A stretch of 64,000 nt of DNA from assembly GCF_006517275.1 (NCBI RefSeq), contig NZ_CP041191.1, positions 3,405,001 through 3,469,000 of the forward strand, given 5' to 3'. Origin of the DNA: Labrenzia sp. PHM005. Its GTDB lineage: Bacteria; Pseudomonadota; Alphaproteobacteria; Rhizobiales; Stappiaceae. The notes under the pieces were generated by a model. That model saw only the letters and a list, made by a program, of their open reading frames with translations, did not search any database and had not been told where the DNA came from. The translations under genes and the position numbers were made by a program. Below are positions 52,729-60,451 of the stretch, one piece after another. Positions within the stretch are counted from its first letter, which is position 1, and each line of letters opens with the position of its first letter.

Positions 52729-53049
52729 ATGCCCCAGATTTCCGCCGGTACCGATTGCCAGACCGTCATCACCACGTTCGAAATGACCCCGGGGACTTGT
52801 TTAGACCTCCTGGAAGAACTCAAAGACGCCTATGACAGCTTTATCCAGCATCAGCCAGGGTTTATTGGCGCCGGTTTGCATGTCAACGACGCTCAGACCC
52901 GGATTGCCAACTATTCTCAATGGCGCAAGCGCGATGATTTTCTGGCCATGCTGCGGTCACCAGAAATGCGCGAGCGCAACCGCCGGATCTCAGCACTGTG
53001 CAAGAGCTTCGAGCCGGTGATGTACGACGTCGCGGAGAGCTTCGCATAA
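52729..53049 (+). CDS. antibiotic biosynthesis monooxygenase (ABM)-like protein
   Basis: 106 residues from the ATG at 52729 (GGAG site). A longer start at 52651 overlaps the LysR stop as ATGA and would add 26 residues, allowing translational coupling. ABM fold pattern: 'VITTFEMTPGTCLDLLEELKDAYDSFIQHQPGFIGAGLHVN', 'IANYSQWRKRDDFLAMLRSPEM'. Such small ferredoxin-like-fold proteins act as cofactor-free oxygenases, haem-degrading enzymes or heat-stable dimers; the haem-degrading motif is not evident here. It is probably co-expressed with the upstream LysR regulator. Confidence 0.78.
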   Translation: MPQISAGTDCQTVITTFEMTPGTCLDLLEELKDAYDSFIQHQPGFIGAGLHVNDAQTRIANYSQWRKRDDFLAMLRSPEMRERNRRISALCKSFEPVMYDVAESFA

Positions 53050-53375
53050 ATTGCATGGATTTAGCGCAGACAAATCGTAGGTAGTCGCCTTTGCAGCATG
53101 CCTGAGATGTTGGTCTTAGGAAGAACTGATTTCAACCAAGTCTCTGCGTCTCTACAAAACTTTTTTTGCTTAGATGTATGCATTATCTCGCATGTATAAT
53201 CTAGCGACCGATAGTAATTAAGTTCAGCGGGTAAATATAATATTTTGTTGCCTTTACGGTCGGTGTGCGAATAGGGATTAATCCTGATTAGATAAAATAA
53301 AAAACTTACTTGGGAAAACTATAAAGGCATGGCACTATTGGGTGATCGTAAAAATCCCAGCCGGGGGATTTCGTT
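53050..53375. other. AT-rich non-coding region with leader hairpin
   Basis: 326 bp. A TATAAT-like -10 hexamer at 53195-53200 is the clearest promoter element; no well-spaced -35. The last part forms the hairpin listed separately. Confidence 0.45.
53352..53371 (+). promoter_or_regulatory. hairpin covering the ribosome site of a binding-protein gene
   Basis: Perfect 7-bp arms AAATCCC / GGGATTT with a 6-nt loop. The right arm and loop contain the G-rich Shine-Dalgarno of the TTG-started gene at 53376, so the stem would limit translation unless opened. Confidence 0.55.
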
Positions 53376-54146
53376 TTGTTTAGACTTCTACTTATCCAAC
53401 TCCTCGCTCTGTGTATTTCTGTCAGCGTTGCTGCTGCCGGCAAACCCACCAAGATACGCCTAACCAACGGCGAATGGGCGCCATATCAATCCGAAAACTT
53501 GCCCGAATATGGGGCCGCTTCGGAGCTGGTGACAAAAGCCTTTGAAGCCGTGGGCATTGAAGTTGAGTACGGGTTCTTCCCTTGGAACCGGGCGATGATG
53601 CTTGTGGAACGCGGGGCATGGGACGGCACATTCATGTGGGTGCTGACACCAGAACGCGAGCGCCTGTATCTGCCTAGCGATCCTTTATTTACTTTGCGGG
53701 AAGTCGTGTTCTTCTCTCACGACAATCCGGTTGCGGCCCAAAAAGCGGAAGATCTAACCGGCAAGGTTATGGGGGCACTGGATTCAAGTGCATTTGGCCG
53801 GCAGTTTACTACGCTGGTTGAGAATGATTCTATCATTGTTGCTCGTGTGCCGAACAACCAGCAACTCTTTCAGATGCTCGCAATGGGGCGGGTGGATTTT
53901 GTGCCAGAACTGGAAACCAGCGGTTATGATGCTGTTCGCGAACATCTGACGGAAGATCAACGGAAGCGGATCAGTCATCTTGAGAGTTTGACTTATCCCT
54001 GGTCCTACCATCTGCTGATTTCCCGGCAGACTGAAGACGGTCCCTATTTTGTCGACGCCTTCAACCGCGGTATGGCCATCATCCGAGCAAACGGCGAGTT
54101 TGAGCGCATCATCGGGTCCTATATCCGGCCGAAACCGATTAATTGA
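53376..54146 (+). CDS. orphan family-3-like periplasmic binding protein
   Basis: 256 residues from a TTG; a run of five G bases lies 8 bp upstream. Signal peptide at 1-21 (FRLLLIQLLALCISVSVAAA). Mature part: 'LTNGEWAPYQSENLPEYGAASELVTKAFEAVGIEVEYGFFPWNRAMML' and 'QLFQMLAMGRVDFVPELETSGYDAV', matching family-3-like binding proteins for polar compounds. No transporter gene is adjacent. It is convergent with a second such gene (54331-55041), with a bidirectional terminator between. Its ribosome site lies in a hairpin. Confidence 0.8.
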   Translation: MFRLLLIQLLALCISVSVAAAGKPTKIRLTNGEWAPYQSENLPEYGAASELVTKAFEAVGIEVEYGFFPWNRAMMLVERGAWDGTFMWVLTPERERLYLPSDPLFTLREVVFFSHDNPVAAQKAEDLTGKVMGALDSSAFGRQFTTLVENDSIIVARVPNNQQLFQMLAMGRVDFVPELETSGYDAVREHLTEDQRKRISHLESLTYPWSYHLLISRQTEDGPYFVDAFNRGMAIIRANGEFERIIGSYIRPKPIN

Positions 54147-54263
54147 CTTACGGATGAACCTCTCGACCGCGTTTGTTTCCTTTGGACGAGAAGAGATCGA
54201 CCAAGGCGTTGTGCGGTATAAGGTTGTTAGCTCCGCCGGGTATCTCGATCAGCCGAACACAAT

Positions 54264-54297
54264 AACGGCCCCGGCACTCGTGTGCGTAGGGGCCGTT
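54264..54297. terminator. bidirectional terminator between two binding-protein genes
   Basis: 9-bp stem AACGGCCCC / GGGGCCGTT with a 16-nt loop between convergent genes; short T runs only. Confidence 0.6.
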
Positions 54298-54330
54298 TAC
54301 ATTTCTGAACAGTGAAAACGTCTGTCTAGC

Positions 54331-55041
54331 TTATTGGTAGTTGGCTAGGATTTTAGCCTGCGTTCCGTCGTCGATCATCGATTTCAGAGCATCCTGCATC
54401 TTCTTGACGTTTCCGGCGTTTGTGCCAGGGTTACAAGCCATGGATAGCACGGTTTCAGACAGAACGACCGCGATATCTACGTCTTTACCGTCCTTTTTCA
54501 AACTGTTGTAGAACGCCTCGGAGACTGCAACCAGGTCAATCCGGCCAGCATCTAGCTTCTTCAAGGTTGTTTCCATGTTCTTTGCTGCGTCGATTTTCGG
54601 AAACCCCTGATCCTTGAGAAGGGACTCTGTGTAGTCTTGTGACTGAGTGCCAACAGTGAAAGCTTTCGCGTCTTCAATTGTCGACGGGTTCACATCCGAA
54701 CCGGATTTTTTCATCAGAAGCGTCCGGTCGACGTTAAGGGGCTCAACCCAAACAAACTTGGGATCGCGTTCAGCCGTATGGGAAGCCGTGAAGACGCAAT
54801 AATCCGCTTTCTTCTCTGCAAGGCCAATGGCGCGTGACCACTGAGCCATCTCTACATCATAAGAAAGTCCAGCGCGGTTCATGACTTCAAACACTTGGTC
54901 TGCGCCAAATCCGACAATCTTGTCACCATCCGTGTAGTTGAACGGCTTGTATTCTTCCGTTGTCAGGTTGATATCCGCCGCCATAGCTGGTGACATCACT
55001 GTAACTGCAGCAAGCGCGATAAGTCCGGTAGCGAATTTCAT
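54331..55041 (-). CDS. orphan family-3-like periplasmic binding protein
   Basis: 236 residues with an AAGGAA ribosome site and signal peptide 1-21 (KFATGLIALAAVTVMSPAMA). Mature pattern: 'INLTTEEYKPFNYTDGDKIVGFGADQVFEVMNRAGLSYDVEMAQWSRAIGLAEKKADYCVFTAS', then 'MLKKLDAGRIDLV' type second lobe ('TLKKLDAGRIDLVAVSEAFYNSL'). Similar in plan to the neighbouring convergent gene but not a close copy. No permease or ATPase nearby, so it works with a distant transporter, a sensor, or alone. Confidence 0.82.
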   Translation of the reverse strand: MKFATGLIALAAVTVMSPAMAADINLTTEEYKPFNYTDGDKIVGFGADQVFEVMNRAGLSYDVEMAQWSRAIGLAEKKADYCVFTASHTAERDPKFVWVEPLNVDRTLLMKKSGSDVNPSTIEDAKAFTVGTQSQDYTESLLKDQGFPKIDAAKNMETTLKKLDAGRIDLVAVSEAFYNSLKKDGKDVDIAVVLSETVLSMACNPGTNAGNVKKMQDALKSMIDDGTQAKILANYQ

Positions 55042-55275
55042 AATTGTTCCTTTCTGGAGCGACCTTGTCCGGTCTTTTTTGGCCTGCCTGATTAGAGGGG
55101 CAAGGTCACTACAATAGGTTACGCGGTGTGTTGAAAATTCCGGAAAAACATGAACTAGGTTATTGAAATATTGACGGAAATCGAGATTGTGACTATTGCT
55201 GATCGGACAACTGACAATGCGATTTTCGTCTGACCATTGCAGTTTTGAACACCTAATTCACCTCTGGACTGTTCC

Positions 55276-56133
55276 ATGCCAATTGAAGTGACAAATTGCA
55301 GTGATATCGCAGCCGAAGATCTGTGTGCTGCGCTCAATCTTGCGTTTTCCGACTATCTGGTTCCGTTGCAAATGGACGTTTCGGCTTTCAAGGATTTTCA
55401 GGTTCAGCGCGGTTTTTCGGCGGAGCATTCCTTTGTCGCCCGGTCAGGGAATGAAATCGCCGCGTTCTGGCTGGCCAGCACACCGCTGAAAGACTACGGA
55501 AACCGCTGCTACACACTGTCGACAGGAACAGTGCCCGCCCACAGGCGAAAAGGTCTAATCAAAACCCTTTTTCATATGGTCTCGAACGCCTGCCAAGCGG
55601 ACGGCGCATCGGGCCTGCAACACGAAGTGATTACCACAAACAACGGGGCTGTTGCCGTCTATAAAGCCATGGGATTCCGGCGGGCCCGTGACCTGCTGGT
55701 CTATAAGGTACCTTCTGAATCCCTTTCGGTTTCAGTGCCAGATGGTTTCGAAATCCGGGCTTTGACAATTGGGGAATTGCCTGTGCTCTCTGACTTTTTT
55801 GAAGACGTGCAAGCCACCCCGCAAAACAGCCGGGCGGCGGTTGGCAGTCAACCAGTGACCACCAAACTTATAGGTGCGTTTCAACGGGATGGAACGTTGA
55901 TCGGGTGGGGCGCCATCTATCAAAGCGGTGCGGTTGTCCAGATCGCGGTTCGCAGGGATGTTCGCAGGCAGGGTGTTGGCACGGCGATTGTTATTGCTTT
56001 GGCAAAGGCCGTCGATACGGAGGTGCTGTCCTTCGTGAATGTTGATGCGGAAGCAACAACACTCACAGCCTTTTTAACTGCGTTAGGCGGTGAAGAAGTT
56101 CTGCGCCAATATGAAATGCGATTGCAGTTCTAA
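55276..56133 (+). CDS. GNAT-family acetyltransferase with two tandem GNAT folds
   Basis: 285 residues. The first GNAT unit (1-145) has the acetyl-CoA loop 'STGTVPAHRRKGLIKTLFHMV' (R-R-K-G-L); the second (150-285) has 'QIAVRRDVRRQGVGTAIVIALAKA' (R-R-Q-G-V-G). Both pyrophosphate loops look intact. Tandem GNAT proteins acetylate amines, antibiotics or protein N termini; the target here is unknown. It stands alone between an orphan binding protein gene and the convergent selO, 24 bp apart. Confidence 0.85.
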   Translation: MPIEVTNCSDIAAEDLCAALNLAFSDYLVPLQMDVSAFKDFQVQRGFSAEHSFVARSGNEIAAFWLASTPLKDYGNRCYTLSTGTVPAHRRKGLIKTLFHMVSNACQADGASGLQHEVITTNNGAVAVYKAMGFRRARDLLVYKVPSESLSVSVPDGFEIRALTIGELPVLSDFFEDVQATPQNSRAAVGSQPVTTKLIGAFQRDGTLIGWGAIYQSGAVVQIAVRRDVRRQGVGTAIVIALAKAVDTEVLSFVNVDAEATTLTAFLTALGGEEVLRQYEMRLQF

Positions 56134-56157
56134 ATTGGCCTTACAAGCTTGTCCGGA

Positions 56158-57639
56158 TTAGGTGCCGCAAAAAGTCTGGTAGGGGCCGAAATCTGTAGGT
56201 GCGGGTTCGGCAAAGGCCTCTAAGCCGGGGCGCTCGTCAAACGGATTTTTCAGCACTGCAAGCAGCGTTTTAACCGGGGCATAATCAGCTCTTTCTGCCG
56301 CCGACAAAACCTCTTCCACCTTATGATTGCGCGGTATGTAGATCGGATTGATCCGGTTCATGGAAGCGCTGATCTCATCCAATGGTCTAGCTTCCGTTGC
56401 AAGCCGTTGCATCCACCGGTCCAACCAAGTGCTGACGCGGGCGGGGTCAGCAAAGAGCGTTTTGACGCTTTCGTCATTTCCATTGACGGCCTCAGAAAGC
56501 TTCCGGAACACCAGCGTATAATCGGCCTTTTGCTCTGTCATCGTGCTGAGAAGCTCTTCGAACAACTGAACGTCGTCATCCTGATGGCTTTCAAGGCCGT
56601 GCTTTTGACCCATACCTTTGATCCAGGCTGCTTTATAGAGCTCTGGATACCGGTCGAGTTCTGTGGAAGCGAGCGCGACGGCCCTGTCTAAATCCTCCGC
56701 ATCGAACAAGGGAAGCAGCGCTTCAGCCAGCCGGGCCAGGTTCCACTGCAGGATTGTTGGCTGGCGGCCAAAAGCGTATCGTCCGCCATGATCGATGGAA
56801 CTGAAAACGGCTGCGGGGTCGTAGGCATCGATAAAGGCGCAGGGGCCATAGTCGATGGTTTCGCCGGATATTGTAGTGTTGTCGGTGTTCATCACGCCAT
56901 GCACAAACCCGATCAGCATCCATTTGGAGACGAGGGCCGCTTGCCGTTCGATCACCTGCCTGAAGAACTTTAGATAGCGATCATTTTCTCCGGACAGATC
57001 AGGATCGTGCCGGGCGATGGCATAATCGGCAAGCTGGCGAACTTTGTCCGTTTCGCTTCTTGCTGCGAAAAACTGAAATGTGCCGACCCGCAAATGGCTG
57101 GAAGCCACACGAGCAAGAACGGCGCCCGGTTTTGTGCCCTCGCGCGGGATCATCTCACCTGTGGTGACCGCGGCAAGGGCCCGGGTGGTAGGGACGCCGA
57201 GTGCATGCATGGCTTCGCCGAGGATATACTCCCTGAGCACCGGTCCGATCACAGCCTTGCCATCGCCGCCGCGCGAAAACGGTGTCCGGCCAGAGCCTTT
57301 TAGATGAATGTCCTGGCGTTGGCCTTGGCGGTCGATGATTTCACCGATCAAGAGCGCCCGCCCATCGCCGAGCTGCGGGGAAAACCCGCCGAACTGATGA
57401 CCCGCATAGACCTGGGCGAGGGGAGATGCCCCCTCAGGGCGGGATACACCGGCAAAAATCGCAGCCCCGTCTGTCCCGCTTAAAGACGCCGCATCCAGGC
57501 CGAGGGCATCGGCAAGGTCATCGTTGAACAACACCATCTTGGGGTCAGGCACAGCTGCCCCTTGCCAATCGACATAGAACCCCGGCAGATCCCGGGCATA
57601 GGTATTATCGAACTGAAAGAGCGGTGGCTGGCTGGTCAT
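56158..57639 (-). CDS. selO: protein adenylyltransferase SelO
   Basis: 493 residues, the usual length of SelO (formerly UPF0061/YdiU). The pseudokinase-like fold shows 'VYAGHQFGGFSPQLGDGRALLIGE', 'LKGSGRTPFSRGGDGKAVIGPVLREYILGEAMHALGVPTTRALA', 'MNTDNTTISGETIDYGPCAFIDAYDP' (metal-binding DYGP) and the C-terminal TFCGT. SelO transfers AMP from ATP to Ser, Thr or Tyr residues of proteins and supports oxidative-stress resistance. A selenocysteine position occurs near the end in some eukaryotes; here it is an ordinary Cys in FCGT. Convergent with the tandem GNAT gene. Confidence 0.95.
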   Translation of the reverse strand: MTSQPPLFQFDNTYARDLPGFYVDWQGAAVPDPKMVLFNDDLADALGLDAASLSGTDGAAIFAGVSRPEGASPLAQVYAGHQFGGFSPQLGDGRALLIGEIIDRQGQRQDIHLKGSGRTPFSRGGDGKAVIGPVLREYILGEAMHALGVPTTRALAAVTTGEMIPREGTKPGAVLARVASSHLRVGTFQFFAARSETDKVRQLADYAIARHDPDLSGENDRYLKFFRQVIERQAALVSKWMLIGFVHGVMNTDNTTISGETIDYGPCAFIDAYDPAAVFSSIDHGGRYAFGRQPTILQWNLARLAEALLPLFDAEDLDRAVALASTELDRYPELYKAAWIKGMGQKHGLESHQDDDVQLFEELLSTMTEQKADYTLVFRKLSEAVNGNDESVKTLFADPARVSTWLDRWMQRLATEARPLDEISASMNRINPIYIPRNHKVEEVLSAAERADYAPVKTLLAVLKNPFDERPGLEAFAEPAPTDFGPYQTFCGT

Positions 57640-57950
57640 ATCCGGTCTTGGAAATCTTGTTAAAGACGCTGGCAGAATATAGTCGCCGGCGCATCCGCTT
57701 TCGAGCCTTTGATACGAAAAAACACGTAAAGAAAAGCTCTTGCCAGATTCGGCGGTATCTCCAAAAAATCACTGATTGATCGGTGGCGACGCAGGTCAGT
57801 GCAATCTATTGATGAAAAGACCAGTAAAAATGGCCGAAATAGGGAACTTTATGGGGAGTGCGACGGAAGGCGCGTTGACCAGTCACCGCGGGTCTGTCAC
57901 CACGTGTCCCAAGGGAATAGTCCCGATCTTTAAAATACCGGGATGTTCCA
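57640..57950 (+). promoter_or_regulatory. desaturase upstream region with small hairpin over the ribosome site
   Basis: 311 bp between divergent genes with no coding frame of its own. TCCCG (57921-57925) can pair with CGGGA (57939-57943), which is the likely Shine-Dalgarno of the TTG-started desaturase gene. The stem is only 5 bp. Confidence 0.4.
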
Positions 57951-58940
57951 TTGCAGCCTAATCAGATTAAGGACCTTGCCGCGCATTGCGAGCAGTTCCG
58001 CACGCCCAACACTGGAATTGCGATTGGGCAGATTGTAACCACCGTCATTCCATTTATAGCGCTGATCGGCGCAATGTATTTCAGTTTGGATTACAGCTAC
58101 TGGATTACACTTGCCTTGTCGCTGCCTGCAGCCGGAATGATCATCCGCTTCTTTATCATTCAGCATGATTGCGGCCACGGATCGTTTTTTGCGTCCAAAA
58201 CGGCGAATGACCTGACGGGGCGGCTCATCAGCATCGTAACCTTGACGCCTTACGCCTATTGGCAACGGGCCCATGCGCTTCACCATGCGACCTCGTCCAA
58301 TCTCGATCGGCGTGGTTTTGGTGACATCGATACGCTGACGGTAGCGGAATACAAAGCGCTGCCATTGATGAAACGGATCAATTACCGGATTTACCGCAAT
58401 CCGTTCATCATGACGTTCGTGGGCGGTGTTGTGCATTTTCTGATCATTCAGCGGCTGCCATTCACCGTGCAAAGACCTTCACGGAAAATGACCAGCAGCG
58501 TTCTTATGCTGAACGTAGCAATTATCGTTGTCTACGGCGCAATCGGCGCACTGTTTGGCTGGGTGAACTTTGTCTTGATCTTTGCCCCGATCGTGGTGTT
58601 CTCAGGTGCGGCGGGTGTTTGGTTGTTCTATGTCCAGCATCAGTTTGAAGAAACACATTGGTCTAGAGACGGGGAGTGGGATCGAAAGACCGCTGCCGTG
58701 CTCGGCTCATCTTACTACCAGCTGCCGGGTATCCTGAATTGGTTCACCGGCAACATTGGACTGCATCATATTCACCACCTGTGCAGTCACATTCCCAATT
58801 ACCGTTTGCAGGAGTGCATGGCCGCGAAGCCTGAATTGGCATCCATCAACCGGCTGACGTTTTGGGAAAGCTTGAAGTGCGCGCATCTGGCACTTTGGGA
58901 TGAAGACAGCAGACGCCTGGTATCATTTGCACAGGCGTAA
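57951..58940 (+). CDS. membrane fatty acid desaturase
   Basis: 329 residues from a TTG with GGGA upstream. The three di-iron histidine boxes are present: HDCGH (72-76), HALHH (108-112) and HHIHH (about 271-275). Two long hydrophobic hairpins (~25-68 and ~180-225) span the membrane. Such omega-type enzymes add double bonds to acyl chains of membrane lipids, often in cold adaptation. Its leader may fold over the ribosome site, which would suit temperature control, but this is inference. Alone in its direction, divergent from selO. Confidence 0.9.
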   Translation: MQPNQIKDLAAHCEQFRTPNTGIAIGQIVTTVIPFIALIGAMYFSLDYSYWITLALSLPAAGMIIRFFIIQHDCGHGSFFASKTANDLTGRLISIVTLTPYAYWQRAHALHHATSSNLDRRGFGDIDTLTVAEYKALPLMKRINYRIYRNPFIMTFVGGVVHFLIIQRLPFTVQRPSRKMTSSVLMLNVAIIVVYGAIGALFGWVNFVLIFAPIVVFSGAAGVWLFYVQHQFEETHWSRDGEWDRKTAAVLGSSYYQLPGILNWFTGNIGLHHIHHLCSHIPNYRLQECMAAKPELASINRLTFWESLKCAHLALWDEDSRRLVSFAQA

Positions 58941-59011
58941 AATCGCGTCGTCTTGAGTGGGGACGGCGCGGAAGGTCTTCTTCCGTTTCTGAGTATCTGT
59001 GACAATCTACA

Positions 59012-59038
59012 AACTATACGGCTATCTGGCGTATAGTT
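59012..59038. promoter_or_regulatory. perfect inverted repeat AACTATACG-N9-CGTATAGTT
   Basis: 9-bp perfect arms, 186 bp before the next gene's signal-peptide ATG and 72 bp after the desaturase stop. No T run, so operator more likely than terminator. Confidence 0.5.
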
Positions 59039-59223
59039 GACTGCTCATAACCGTTTTTTTGCCGGATGACACATAATTGGGCAGACAACGGAACTTCAAA
59101 AAGTGGCTTCACGCCTTAGGGAGGCACTTGCAGATGATAAAGGTATCTGTTTGCAGCAGCACTCCAGAAGTCTGCGACGAAGCCGCGTATAGAGGGGTTC
59201 GGCAAGTTTTTGTTAAAAAGGCA

Positions 59224-59991
59224 ATGCACATCTCGGGCGCAACAGCGTTCTTCAGTAGATGGGCAGCTGTTGTTTCATCTTTGTTTCTGTTTTGCACTCC
59301 CTCAGTCATTGCTGAGGAGCCGCGCTTAGAACGCCCTGTTCTTGTGACCGGGCAAGCGGAAGATGGGTATCGGCCCTTCCTATTTCCGGTAGGAGCGCCG
59401 CGGCGCGGTATCTATTACGACATTGCCGAACGAGTCACCGCCATCACTGGCATCGAAATCAAATGGGAAGTAATGCCGGCAACCCGTGGCCGGTATCTGT
59501 TTGAAAGCTGTCAGGTACAGCTCGAATTTGGGGTCTCACCGACGTGGTATTCCGATAAAGAGCTGGCGAACTCGCACTTTTCAGAACCGTTTATGAAACA
59601 CATCGACGCCCTTGCATATGCAGGGCCGGACCAGGGCGTGGACCAAATCTCCGTGAAGGACGAGCCCGTTTTAGCGATTCTAGGGTATCGATACCCCACT
59701 TTTGAGTTTGATGAGCGGTTTGACGTCAAGTCCGAACGGACAATGATTATGATGCTTCACCAAGGCAGGGCAAAGGCCGGTATCCTTGAAAAAACGGTCG
59801 GTCAATATCTCGCAAATGACATGGGAGTGGAGATAAACTTTGCGCAAACGGTAGAAACCACGGAGTTGTCCCTTCGGGTTCATCCCTGCGCTGAAGCCCA
59901 TTTACCGGCCTTGAACCAAGCCATTGCCGAACTGAAAAACAGCGGTGAAATCGGCCGGATCATGGAAAGCTACCTCAAGCCGGTTCCGTGA
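59224..59991 (+). CDS. orphan family-3-like periplasmic binding protein
   Basis: 255 residues from the ATG at 59224, chosen because it starts a clean signal peptide (ATAFFSRWAAVVSSLFLFCT, cleaved near SVIAEE); the frame is open further upstream from 59077. Mature part: 'RPFLFPVGAPRRGIYYDIAERVTAITGIEIKWEVMPATRGRYLFESCQVQLEFGVSP', and a second lobe 'TMIMMLHQGRAKAGILEKTVGQYL'. Two cysteines (ESCQ, HPCAE) could form a disulfide. It lies 232 bp or more from its neighbours, with no transporter genes. A perfect inverted repeat upstream may be an operator. Confidence 0.75.
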   Translation: MHISGATAFFSRWAAVVSSLFLFCTPSVIAEEPRLERPVLVTGQAEDGYRPFLFPVGAPRRGIYYDIAERVTAITGIEIKWEVMPATRGRYLFESCQVQLEFGVSPTWYSDKELANSHFSEPFMKHIDALAYAGPDQGVDQISVKDEPVLAILGYRYPTFEFDERFDVKSERTMIMMLHQGRAKAGILEKTVGQYLANDMGVEINFAQTVETTELSLRVHPCAEAHLPALNQAIAELKNSGEIGRIMESYLKPVP

Positions 59992-60451
59992 TGCTTATGA
60001 GTTTTCGCCGCATGGCATCGCGCAAATCGCAAATTATCGGCCGCTGGAAATTGAATTGAGGCTCTGTCGTTAAGAAGCGCGACGCGTGTCTGAGCTGGCT
60101 GTTATGTGATTCACATTTATCTTTTGCGCTCGTCATTTATCTCGATGAGAGTTTGCGAAGTCTGGCAATCGTCATCCGTTACGGGGCTTCGCAATCCTCG
60201 TTTTTTTGCCTTATTTTCATAATTTCGCATGTTGATTGTGGATGTTTCCGCCAAATGCGTCACAACACCCAGCCTGCATATTATCCTATTTGAGATGGCA
60301 AAGGCTGCTGGCCCAGCCGGGAAATCAGAACAAATCATTTTGAGTCGATTTGAGCGGTGAAACGCCAGCTTTTTCATTGCCTTCGAGAGTAGAAGCCCCA
60401 TCTACAATAGAGGGGGTGACGCTATCAAATCGCCTGAAATGGAAGCCGAAA
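59992..60451. other. non-coding region upstream of prkA
   Basis: 460 bp. It contains a 13-bp palindrome ATGTGA-T-TCACAT at 60104-60116. A minus-strand frame (60117-60401) has no family or ribosome support and was rejected. Probably the regulatory region of the prkA operon. Confidence 0.5.

Noticed and set aside
60117..60401. 94-residue minus-strand frame upstream of prkA
   Set aside because: No ribosome site, no family pattern, and it overlaps the probable prkA promoter region.
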